From: Peterkaempfera sp044755465
Lineage (GTDB): Bacteria > Actinomycetota > Actinomycetes > Streptomycetales > Streptomycetaceae
Direction: 5' to 3'
DNA length: 64,000 nucleotides
NCBI RefSeq assembly: GCF_044755465.1
Contig: NZ_JBIVRB010000007.1
Coordinates: forward strand, 62,001 to 126,000
Shown: in pieces, positions 1 to 6,986 of the stretch
Numbering within the stretch: the first letter of the stretch is position 1
Layout: each line of letters opens with the position of its first letter
Translations under genes and position numbers: made by a program
Notes under the pieces: generated by a model
Seen by the model: the letters and a program-made list of their open reading frames with translations, nothing else
The model's database searches: none
Told to the model about the DNA's origin: nothing

Positions 1-230
1 GGGTTGTCCGCCGGGCGGGGGCCCGTGAGGGCTTGGGCGGCCGGCGAGACGGGCGATGGGCCACATGGAGCGGCATCTCCCGTACGGACGGTGAGCGTGC
101 TCCTCGCCCTCGGACGGCCGAACGGTGAGCATGCCACACGAGCGGTCGCCAGCGATCCATCCTACCGGTACCACAAACCCGGACGGACGGCCGACGGGCA
201 GCTGAGCCCCGGAGACCGGCCCGGTACGGC

Positions 231-264
231 GGAAGTCCCCCACCCGGGCGGGCGGGGGACTTCC
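231..264 (-). terminator. Terminator hairpin downstream of tRNA-Pro
   Basis: A perfect 11-bp inverted repeat (GGAAGTCCCCC / GGGGGACTTCC) with a 12-nt loop begins 8 nt after the 3' end of the minus-strand tRNA-Pro. There is no long U tract, which is usual for streptomycete terminators. Confidence 0.75.
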
Positions 265-271
265 CGTGCTG

Positions 272-345
272 TCGGGGTGACCGGATTTGAACCGACGACC
301 TTCCGCTCCCAAAGCGGACGCGCTACCAACCTGCGCCACACCCCG
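272..345 (-). tRNA. tRNA-Pro (anticodon UGG)
   Basis: On the minus strand the sequence folds as a cloverleaf. Acceptor arms CGGGGTG and CACCCCG pair, with discriminator A. The D arm reads GCGCAGGTTGGTAGCGC. The anticodon stem TCCGC/GCGGA encloses loop TTTGGGA, giving anticodon TGG (Pro). The T arm has the GTTCAAATC loop. CCA is not encoded. The 74-nt length is standard. Confidence 0.95.
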
Positions 346-518
346 TTGCAACGACAGGTAGCGTACATGCTCACCTGGGAGGTCCCCCCGAATTACGCGG
401 GGCCACCTCCGCCGGGATCGGCGAGCGGTGTGCATCGGGGCAGGCCGACCGGGTAGGCTGAGCGCGTCCTCGGGGTCGGCCGCGATCCCGGGGCGGTACG
501 TCTCCGGCGTACGCACAC

Positions 519-592
519 GCGGGCGTAGCTCAATGGTAGAGCCCCAGTCTTCCAAACTGGCTACGCGGGTTCGATTCCCGTCGCCCGCTCCA
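519..592 (+). tRNA. tRNA-Gly (anticodon UCC), CCA encoded
   Basis: Acceptor arms GCGGGCG and CGCCCGC pair, followed by discriminator T and an encoded CCA (590-592). The D arm contains TAGCTCAATGGTAGA. The anticodon stem CCAGT/ACTGG encloses loop CTTCCAA, giving anticodon TCC (Gly). The T loop GTTCGATTC is canonical. The mature part is 71 nt plus CCA. Confidence 0.95.
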
Positions 593-596
593 CCCT

Positions 597-641
597 GTCA
601 GGCCCCGGGCCAGCGAGTCGATCGCTGGCCCGGGGCCTGAC
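597..641 (+). terminator. Strong terminator hairpin after tRNA-Gly
   Basis: A perfect 20-bp inverted repeat with a 5-nt loop (gtcga) starts 5 nt after the encoded CCA. The stem includes GGCCCCGGGCCAGCGA and its complement. Position and stability fit termination of the tRNA-Gly transcript. Confidence 0.85.
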
Positions 642-860
642 TGCTTGGTACGGGCACCGGCATAGGGTGCCCGGTGCCCGGTGCGTACGACGGCGGGCCG
701 GGCGGCCCATCCGCGTGGTCCGGCGGGGATCTGATCGAGCGTCGGCGGCGGTCGGCCGGGCGCGGCCGACCGGCGAAAGTTTCGCCGATGGGCGGCGGCG
801 CCGCTAGCCTCACAGGTGTTCGACCGGTCGACCGTCCCTTCGAGACCAGAGGAGTGCGCC

Positions 861-1679
861 TTGGGTCCCCAGGAGCGACTGGACGTCATACAGCGCAGCG
901 TGGTCCGCGAGATGGCCCGCTACGGCCGGGAGTTCCGGGCGGACGGCGCCGTGGTGCGCGGCCCGGGGACCACGGCGGTGGCGGTCCGGGAGCACCCCGA
1001 CGCCACCGGCGGCCATGTCGACCTGGGCTTTGTGCTGCACCTCGGGCGCTCCGACACACCGGTGCTCTGGGACTGCGCGGCCGGCCTCGGCAAGACCGAG
1101 GAGGAGAAGCTCGACAACGCCGTACGGATGTGGGGAACCACCACCGCCGCCACCGTGGTCGAGCTGCTGGACCGGCGCGGCGAGCACGGCGACCACTACG
1201 GGCCGGACCGGCCGGGCGGGGTGCCGGGCTGGCACGCGGTGCAGGGCCCGGCGTGCGTCTTCGGCTTCGGCAGCGATGCGCTGGCGGAGTGGCTGCGCGA
1301 CAACCAGATACTGCCCGCGCTGGCCGAACAGCTGCTCCCGGCGCTCGACCATCCGCTGCTCAACGGCGTCAAGCTGTTCCTGGGCGGCCGGGCCGGGGAC
1401 GACGTCGCGGAGGTGCGGGTGGGCGGCGAGGTGTCGGAAGCCGCCTCCGCCGCGCTGCGCACCCTGGACTGGCCGCGCGGTGAGCGCCTGTGCTGGGCCA
1501 GGATCTACGTCCTGCTGCTGGCGGACGGCACCGATGCGGCGGCGCTGCGGACGGCGGAGCTGAGCCCGCTCACCGACCCCGCGCCGCCCGGCCGGGCACC
1601 CGCCGGTCCACGGCCGCCGGCGCCCCGGGGCGGGGGGCTGCTGCGCCGCTGGTGGGGCGCCTGGCGGGCCGACCGGTGA
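861..1679 (+). CDS. Conserved hypothetical protein (DUF6348-like)
   Basis: This 272-aa soluble protein resembles a streptomycete family that I associate with DUF6348; that assignment is from memory and uncertain. The reading frame opens upstream, but a GGAG ribosome site at 851-854 lies 6 nt before a TTG at 861, so I take TTG as the start. No signal peptide or membrane segment is visible. The central part contains conserved-looking Trp, Gly and acidic positions (GGHVDLGFVLHLG near residue 50), and the C-terminus is a basic, proline-rich tail ending near residue 272. No catalytic motif is recognisable. The gene stands alone between the tRNA-Gly terminator and a convergent small gene. Its last codons and stop lie in an exact 15-bp tandem duplication (1666-1695). 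Confidence 0.75.
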   Translation: MGPQERLDVIQRSVVREMARYGREFRADGAVVRGPGTTAVAVREHPDATGGHVDLGFVLHLGRSDTPVLWDCAAGLGKTEEEKLDNAVRMWGTTTAATVVELLDRRGEHGDHYGPDRPGGVPGWHAVQGPACVFGFGSDALAEWLRDNQILPALAEQLLPALDHPLLNGVKLFLGGRAGDDVAEVRVGGEVSEAASAALRTLDWPRGERLCWARIYVLLLADGTDAAALRTAELSPLTDPAPPGRAPAGPRPPAPRGGGLLRRWWGAWRADR

Positions 1680-1695
1680 AGGGCCGACCGGTGAA
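1666..1695. repeat. 15-bp exact tandem duplication spanning a stop codon
   Basis: The unit gggccgaccggtgaa occurs twice in a row (1666-1680 and 1681-1695). The TGA stop of the preceding gene is in the first copy, so the second copy supplies a back-up stop two units on. Confidence 0.9.
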
Positions 1696-1730
1696 GGGGC
1701 AGCCGGTGAGGTCGACGGGTCGTCAGCCGG

Positions 1731-1925
1731 TCAGCTCGCCAGATCGTTGAGGGTCTTGGCGATCTGACTGAAGAAATCCTGGAGCGGCGACGCCGCCGAG
1801 GACTGCGCGAGGAAGAAGCCGAAGAGCGCACCGAGTATCGCGTGCGCCAGCTTCATCGTCTTGTTTCTGATCAGGATGATCAGGATGATGGCGAACAGGA
1901 CCAACGCGGAGACGGAGAAGACCAC
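1731..1925 (-). CDS. Small single-pass membrane protein
   Basis: A 64-aa protein starting with GTG at 1925, preceded by an AGGAAG ribosome site about 10 nt upstream. Residues 1-18 are strongly hydrophobic (VFSVSALVLFAIILIIL), then a basic RNKTMK turn, then a second apolar stretch with conserved-looking Gly/Phe (HAILGALFGFFLA), and a short polar C-terminus. It could be one long membrane hairpin or a single span plus an amphipathic helix. Small proteins of this type are common in Streptomyces with no known function. It is convergent with the upstream gene and is followed downstream only by spacer. I do not recognise a named family. Confidence 0.65.
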   Translation of the reverse strand: MVFSVSALVLFAIILIILIRNKTMKLAHAILGALFGFFLAQSSAASPLQDFFSQIAKTLNDLAS

Positions 1926-2339
1926 CCGGATTCACTTCCTCGGTCGCGACTGCTCAGGGACCGGTGCTGACGGCCCCGGGGCAGGGACGACCGGTGAAGC
2001 CCTCGTGGTTCCGCCGCCGTGTGTGCCGTCCGACGACTTCCCCCCGAGCACCCGCCCGGTCCCGCCCGACCCCAGTCTGGTCTGCCGTACGCACTCCGTA
2101 AAGGACTCGTCGCACGCGTCACATCGCGACACGTCCGTCACAGCGAAAATGCGCCGAACACGGTGCGTGGCGCAGGTATTCGGCCCCGGCACGGCCGCCC
2201 GCCGTTCCGGCGCCCGCAGTACGCGGTGCACGGACGACCCCGGAGCCGAGCGGGCGGTCGCGAGGGCGCGGCGACCCGCAGCGAATTGTCCGAAGATCGA
2301 CTCGGCGGTTTGACAGGGCGCCACCCCGCCCTGCGGCGG
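1926..2339. other. 414-bp intergenic region with CGTCACA direct repeats
   Basis: The region lies upstream of the small membrane gene and downstream of the phosphatase gene (both minus strand). A CGTCACA heptamer is repeated at 2117-2123 and 2136-2142, 19 bp apart, on either side of a cgcgac core. These could be regulator half-sites for the minus-strand gene at 1925. An open minus-strand frame crosses the region, but it has no convincing start or homology, so I do not call it. Confidence 0.4.
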
Positions 2340-3521
2340 CTAGTCGCGCCAGATCAGCAGGAGCGCGCGGTCGTCGTTGATGTCCTTGGCCACCGTCTCT
2401 ATCAGCCGCCAGGCACCGCCCTCGAAGCCGCCGGCCACCAGCCGGTCGGCCTCGCCCATCAGCCGGTCCATGCCCTCGGCCAGATCGCGGCCCGGCGCCT
2501 CCACCATGCCGTCGGTGCAGAGCAGCAGCAGGTCACCGTGGTCCAGTCTGCCCCGTACGCCCTCGAACTTGGCGCCGTCGTATATGCCGAGCAGCGGCCC
2601 TTCGGCGGCCTCCTTGAGCTTCCACTGCCCCGCTCCGGCGCACATCTGCATCCCCGGCAGATGGCCGGCGGACAGCAGCTCGTACTCGCCGGTGTCCAGG
2701 TCCAGGGCGAGGTGGACGGCGGTGGCGAACCCCTCCTCCCACTCCTGGCGCAGCAGATAGCCGTTGGCGGCGGGCAGGAAGTCGTGCGGCGGCAGCGAGC
2801 CCAGCAGACCGCCGAACGCGCCGGAGAGCAGCAGCGCCCGCGAGCCCGCGTCCATGCCCTTGCCGGACACGTCCGCGACCACCGCCTCCAGCACGCTGCT
2901 GCCGGACCCGGTACGGGCGGCCACCACGAAGTCGCCGGAGAAGGACTGGCCGCCGGCCGGGCGCAGCGCCATCTCGGCGTGCCAGCCGTCCGGCAGCAGC
3001 GGGATCTGGCTCTGCACCCGCAGCCGTTCGCGCAGGTCGAAGAGCATCGAGCCGCCGCCGCGCCATGGCACGCCGACCCGGTTGCGGAACTGGGCGAGCA
3101 GCAGCCCGGCCACGCCCACCGCGCCGACGACCAGCGCGGCGCCCGGGGTGACGCCCTCGGGGTAGGAGCCGGCGTGGTGGCTGATGCTGCGCGCGGTGGC
3201 GTGCACCACCGACTCCACGGACAGCCCGGCGGCGGCGGTGGCGTACAGCAGCACCAGACTGCTGGGCCGCAGCAGGAAGGCGCCGGCCAGGATCGGCAGC
3301 ACCAGGGCGGTGGGCGGGCACCAGACCGGCACCCCGATGTTGAGCACCACCAGGATCGGGCAGAGCACCAGCAGCACGCCGAAGGCCAGCCAGTCGGAGG
3401 CATCGCCGCGGAAGTAGTCGACGCCGGTTCTGCGCAGCCTGCGATAGGCCCGGCGGAGCGCCTTGCGCACCCGGGCCGTCGCGGTTGACCGGGGGGTGGT
3501 GCCCGGCGTGCTGCCTGCCAT
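2340..3521 (-). CDS. Membrane-anchored PP2C/SpoIIE-family serine/threonine phosphatase
   Basis: A 393-aa protein. The N-terminal third holds several hydrophobic helices (about residues 40-165, for example WLAFGVLLVLCPILVVLNIG), so it is membrane-embedded. The C-terminal half is a SpoIIE/PP2C-like domain (about 175-393). It shows the metal-binding motif VADVSGKGMDAG, the LLLLCTDGMVEA motif and a terminal NDDRALLLIW, matching the family's conserved Asp residues. Such enzymes dephosphorylate anti-sigma-antagonist or other Ser/Thr phosphoproteins. The domain is typical of Streptomyces stress and antibiotic regulators. ATG at 3521 is the only good in-frame start near the conserved N-terminus; its ribosome site (AAGG) is weak. 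No partner anti-sigma gene is adjacent. Confidence 0.88.
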   Translation of the reverse strand: MAGSTPGTTPRSTATARVRKALRRAYRRLRRTGVDYFRGDASDWLAFGVLLVLCPILVVLNIGVPVWCPPTALVLPILAGAFLLRPSSLVLLYATAAAGLSVESVVHATARSISHHAGSYPEGVTPGAALVVGAVGVAGLLLAQFRNRVGVPWRGGGSMLFDLRERLRVQSQIPLLPDGWHAEMALRPAGGQSFSGDFVVAARTGSGSSVLEAVVADVSGKGMDAGSRALLLSGAFGGLLGSLPPHDFLPAANGYLLRQEWEEGFATAVHLALDLDTGEYELLSAGHLPGMQMCAGAGQWKLKEAAEGPLLGIYDGAKFEGVRGRLDHGDLLLLCTDGMVEAPGRDLAEGMDRLMGEADRLVAGGFEGGAWRLIETVAKDINDDRALLLIWRD

Positions 3522-3811
3522 GGGCCTTGACCTTATCCAGCACTCCTGCTGGCCGTCGACGGCCGGTACCGGCGGAGGGCCGGACTTCGGCCGTTTCGCA
3601 CCGAGTGGGGGTCTGGGCGGCGGAGGCGGCGCAACGGCGCACGCCAGGGAGTATCCGTCGGCCGTGCGCCGGGCGGCCTGCGGGTCGGCGCGGGGTGCGC
3701 GAGGGGGCGCCCCGGGGCCACCGCGCGCCGCCGTCCGGCGTGCGGGCCGCCCGGGGGCGCCGGGGGACCACGGCGGCAGGGCGGGTGCCTGGCTGGGGGC
3801 GGATTCCGCGG

Positions 3812-4621
3812 TCAGCGCTGCTGGCAGGTGGGGCACCAGAAGAGGTTGCGGGCGGCGAGGGGTTCGGTGCGGACCGGGGTGGTGCATATCAGGCAGGGCA
3901 TGGTGGTGCGGCGGTAGACGTAGACCTCGCCGCCGTGGTCGTCCACCCGGGGTGGCCGGCCCATCGCCTCCGGGGTGTGCTCGGCCCGTACGGTGTCGAT
4001 GCGGCCCGCCGCGACACCGGCGCGCATCAGCTCGACCAGGTCGGCCCAGAGGGCGTCCCACTCGGTGCGGGTGAGGTCGCGGCCGGCCCGGTGCGGGCTG
4101 ATGCCGAGCCGGAAGAGCACCTCGGCCCGGTAGACGTTGCCGACCCCGGCCAGCACCTTCTGGTCCATCAGCAGCGCGGCCACCGGGCTGCGGCTGCGGG
4201 AGATCCGCTGCCAGGCCCGCTCCGGGTCGTCCGCCGGCCGCAGCGGGTCGGGGCCGAGCCGGGAGTGCAGGGCGTCCTTCTCGGCGGCGGTGATCAGCTC
4301 GCAGGCGGCGGGCCCGCGCAGGTCCGCGTAGCCGTCCGCGCCGGCCAGCCGCAGCCGCACCTGGCCGACCGGCGGCGGCGCGGGCGCGGCGCCGAAGGTG
4401 ACGGTGCCGTACAGGCCCAGGTGCACGTGGACCCAGCCGGTCCCGCCGAAGCCCAGGAAGAGGTGCTTGCCGTGCGCCTCGACGCCGTCCAGCACCCGGC
4501 CGTCGAGCAGCGCGGCGCTCGCGGCGAAGCGCCCCTGCGGGCTGGTGGCGCGAACGGGCCGGCCACCGAACGCCCGGAGGTGTTCGATGGCCAGCCGGTG
4601 GATGGTGTGTCCCTCGGGCAC
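3812..4621 (-). CDS. Fpg/Nei family DNA glycosylase/AP lyase (endonuclease VIII type)
   Basis: This 269-aa base-excision-repair enzyme removes oxidised bases and cuts the abasic strand. After Met removal the N-terminus is Pro-Glu-Gly-His, giving the catalytic Pro1 and Glu2. The PEGHTIHRLA form is that of actinobacterial Nei enzymes rather than MutM. A HGKHLFLGF segment near residue 50 carries the conserved Lys. The helix-two-turn-helix region (about 150-195) includes LMDQKVLAGVGNVYRAEVLF. The C-terminus ends with a zinc finger (CLICTTPV ... CPTC). The GTG start at 4621 lies 7 nt past the rpiB stop, so translation is probably coupled. Full length for the family. Confidence 0.93.
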   Translation of the reverse strand: MPEGHTIHRLAIEHLRAFGGRPVRATSPQGRFAASAALLDGRVLDGVEAHGKHLFLGFGGTGWVHVHLGLYGTVTFGAAPAPPPVGQVRLRLAGADGYADLRGPAACELITAAEKDALHSRLGPDPLRPADDPERAWQRISRSRSPVAALLMDQKVLAGVGNVYRAEVLFRLGISPHRAGRDLTRTEWDALWADLVELMRAGVAAGRIDTVRAEHTPEAMGRPPRVDDHGGEVYVYRRTTMPCLICTTPVRTEPLAARNLFWCPTCQQR

Positions 4622-4628
4622 GGGGCGG

Positions 4629-5117
4629 TCAGGACTCCTGCGGGTGGTGGGCCGGGATGGGCGGCAGCGCGCCGGTGGTCTCGTACTCGGTCAGCATCGC
4701 GATGCGGCGGCTGTGGCGCTCGGCCGGGGAGAACGGCGTGGCCAGGAAGACCTCGACGAAACGGGTTGCCTGCTCCTCGGTGTGCATCCGGGCGCCGATG
4801 CTGAGCACATTGGCGTTGTTGTGCTCGCGGCCGAGGGTGGCGGTCTCCTCGCTCCAGGCGAGGGCCGCCCGTACGCCCTTGACCTTGTTGGCGGCGATGG
4901 CCTCGCCGTTGCCCGAGCCGCCGATGACGATGCCCAGCGCCTCCGGGTCGGCGGCGGTGCGCTCGGCGGCGCGCAGGCAGAACGGCGGGTAGTCGTCCTC
5001 GGCGTCGTAGAGGTGCGGCCCGCAGTCGACCGGCTCGTGGCCGGCGTCCTTCAGCCACTGGACGAGGTGCTGCTTCAGGTCGTATCCGGCGTGGTCGGAT
5101 CCCAGGTACACGCGCAT
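4629..5117 (-). CDS. rpiB: Ribose-5-phosphate isomerase B
   Basis: A 162-aa cytosolic enzyme interconverting ribose-5-phosphate and ribulose-5-phosphate. Its N-terminus RVYLGSDHAGYDLKQHL and the segment IVIGGSGNGEAIAANKVKGVRAAL are diagnostic of RpiB/LacAB. The GGSGNG phosphate loop has Ser where many RpiB proteins have Cys, as in actinobacterial members. The HNNANVLSIGAR motif is also present. Length is normal. It is the upstream gene of a two-gene minus-strand unit with the DNA glycosylase. No strong ribosome site precedes the ATG at 5117. Confidence 0.95.
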   Translation of the reverse strand: MRVYLGSDHAGYDLKQHLVQWLKDAGHEPVDCGPHLYDAEDDYPPFCLRAAERTAADPEALGIVIGGSGNGEAIAANKVKGVRAALAWSEETATLGREHNNANVLSIGARMHTEEQATRFVEVFLATPFSPAERHSRRIAMLTEYETTGALPPIPAHHPQES

Positions 5118-5222
5118 ACCCAGGAGTGTTGCACGGCGGGCGCCCCGGGGAGTGCCCAGGGTCGGCCGAGCGGGGCGGTCGGGCCCGGGGGCCGGGGCCC
5201 GGCCGCCGCCGGTCCGGGCGGG

Positions 5223-5822
5223 TCAGCCCCGGCGGCCGACCAGGCGCCAGGCGAGCGGCAGGGCGCCCATCGCGACGGCGATCTTCAGGCCGTCGCCCAG
5301 CAGGTACGGGTAGAGGCCGAGGTCGGCGGCGCGGCTGAGCGGGACGTGGATCGAGGCGGCCAGGTAGGGCACGCCCACGGCGTAGATGGCGAGGTTGCCC
5401 AGCAGCATCGCGCCGGCGGTGCGCAGCGGTCCCCGGTCCGCGCCGCGCCGGGCGAGCGCACCGACCAGTCCGGCGGCGAGCACCATGCCGATGACATAGC
5501 CCAGGGTGGCGAGGCCGGCTCCGGAGGCGCCCTCGGAGAACCAGGGCAGCCCGGCCATACCGGCGAGCAGGTAGAGGCCGAGCGAGGCGGTGCCGCGCCG
5601 GGCGCCCAGGGCGGTGCCGACCAGCAGCGCGGCGAAGGTCTGGCCGGTCACCGGCACCGGCGAGCCGTGCACCGGGAGGCTGAACTGCGCGGCGAGGCCG
5701 GTGAGCGCGGCGCCCCCGACGACCAGGGCGGTGTCGCGGGCCAGGGCGCGGGCCCCGGCGGCGGCCGGCAGCAGGTCGGCGAGGACGGCGCCGGGGCGGA
5801 TCGAGGCGGTGGCGGTGCTCAT
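5223..5822 (-). CDS. bioY: BioY-type biotin transporter (ECF S component)
   Basis: A 199-aa integral membrane protein with about six hydrophobic helices. The motif PVTGQTFAALLVGTALGARRGTASLGLYLLAG near residues 57-88 is characteristic of BioY, the substrate-binding S component of biotin ECF transporters, which in many bacteria also works alone. No BioM/BioN genes are adjacent, so it either acts alone or shares a general ECF module elsewhere. The ATG at 5822 has a GGAG site 9 nt upstream. An imperfect palindrome 38-55 bp upstream of the start may be its operator. Confidence 0.92.
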   Translation of the reverse strand: MSTATASIRPGAVLADLLPAAAGARALARDTALVVGGAALTGLAAQFSLPVHGSPVPVTGQTFAALLVGTALGARRGTASLGLYLLAGMAGLPWFSEGASGAGLATLGYVIGMVLAAGLVGALARRGADRGPLRTAGAMLLGNLAIYAVGVPYLAASIHVPLSRAADLGLYPYLLGDGLKIAVAMGALPLAWRLVGRRG

Positions 5823-5859
5823 GCTGGTGGTCTCCGCTGGAGGTGGGGGGCAGGCGGTG

Positions 5860-5877
5860 GGTTAACCCTTGTGAACC
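5860..5877 (-). promoter_or_regulatory. Candidate operator upstream of bioY
   Basis: GTTAACccttGTGAAC with flanking G/C forms an imperfect inverted repeat (one mismatch per arm) 38 bp upstream of the bioY start. Biotin genes are commonly controlled by BirA, BioQ or BioR at short palindromes. Which regulator applies here cannot be told from sequence. Confidence 0.4.
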
Positions 5878-6166
5878 TACTGGTCGGCCCCGGTCCGGCA
5901 CCCCGGCCGGTGCTGACAAAGCCGCAGCGCGGGGCGTTGTGGAGTTCCGGCAACGGCGGGCGCTGCGGCGCCCGGCGAGGGCGCTCGCGTCACGCTGCGC
6001 GCCCTCGGGGTCACGTACGGGAACCATTGCGGGTCCGGCCGCGTCCTTCCGGTGGAGACCAGTCCGGATCGGCCCCGGTCCTCCACCCGCGCCGTTCCGG
6101 GCGGGCAGGGCGGCCCCGGCGGAGGCATCCTCCGCCGGGGCCGGTCCGTACCGGTGGGCCGGTCCG

Positions 6167-6799
6167 TCAGTCGAAGGAGGGGCTCGCGGTGCGGGTGCGC
6201 TTGATCTCGTAGAAGCCGGGGGTGCCGGCCACCAGCAGCGTGCCGTCCCAGAGCCGGCCGGCCGCCTCGCCGCGCGGAATGGGGGTGACCACCGGGCCGA
6301 AGAAGGCGATCCGCTCGTCGTCCGGGCCGGGCACGGCGATCACCGGGGTGCCGACGTCCTCGCCGACCAGGGTGATGCCCTCCTTGTGCGAGGCGCGCAG
6401 CGCGTCGTCGTACGCGTCGGTGTCGGCGGCGTCGGCCAGCTCGCGGGGCAGGCCGACCTCCTCCAGCGCGGCTTCGATGGTGGCGCGGTCGCGCGGCTGC
6501 TCCTGGTTGTGGAAGCGGGTGCCGAGCGCGGTGTAGAGCGGGCCGAGCACGTCGTCGCCGTGCTGCTGGGCGGCGGCTATGCAGACCCGCACCGGGCCGA
6601 AGGCGGTCTTCAGGAAGTCGCGGTACTGCTCGGGCAGGTCCTCGCGGCCCTCGTTGAGGACGGCGAGGCTCATGACGTGCCAGCGGGTCCGCACCGGGCG
6701 GATCTGCTCCACCTCCAGCATCCAGCGGGAGGTCATCCACGCCCAGGGGCACAGCGGGTCGAACCAGAAGTCGGCTGTCTTGGTCTCTTCGACGCTCAA
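6167..6799 (-). CDS. Mycothiol-dependent DsbA-family reductase (Rv2466c-like)
   Basis: A 210-aa cytosolic thioredoxin-fold protein resembling the mycothiol-dependent nitroreductase/disulfide reductase Rv2466c. Residues 9-20 read DFWFDPLCPWAWMTSRW, where the family has a CPWC active site. Here the second Cys is Ala, which I recall from other Streptomyces homologues and which implies a monothiol mechanism with mycothiol as the resolving thiol. A cis-Pro-like GTPVIAVPG segment follows in the second half. The frame is open far upstream, but TTG at 6799 has an AAGGA site 8 nt before it and aligns with the family N-terminus. It is divergent from pepN. Confidence 0.88.
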   Translation of the reverse strand: MSVEETKTADFWFDPLCPWAWMTSRWMLEVEQIRPVRTRWHVMSLAVLNEGREDLPEQYRDFLKTAFGPVRVCIAAAQQHGDDVLGPLYTALGTRFHNQEQPRDRATIEAALEEVGLPRELADAADTDAYDDALRASHKEGITLVGEDVGTPVIAVPGPDDERIAFFGPVVTPIPRGEAAGRLWDGTLLVAGTPGFYEIKRTRTASPSFD

Positions 6800-6986
6800 G
6801 GTCGCAATCCTTCTGAACGGGGTCTCGCCGCAACGGGACTCACAGTGGTAGCGCAGTGCTGCAACGCGGCCCGGCGGCGGCCCATTCCCCTGGGGCGGCC
6901 CTGGGCGCGGATGGCGTGAAAGGATGCGGACGGCGTACCCGCCCCTCAATCGCATACCGCCACAAGCCGGACAAAGGAGTACCGCA

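Noticed and set aside
4..456. 150-aa open frame at the left edge
   Set aside because: It runs through the tRNA-Pro gene and its terminator and shows no codon bias.
272..592. tRNA genes as integration site of a mobile element
   Set aside because: No integrase, no direct repeat of the tRNA 3' end and no change in composition was seen nearby.
1932..2324. 130-aa minus-strand frame in the 414-bp spacer
   Set aside because: It has a SRCDACDESFTECVRQTRL segment that looked interesting, but no ribosome site, no recognisable family and weak codon bias. More likely promoter DNA.
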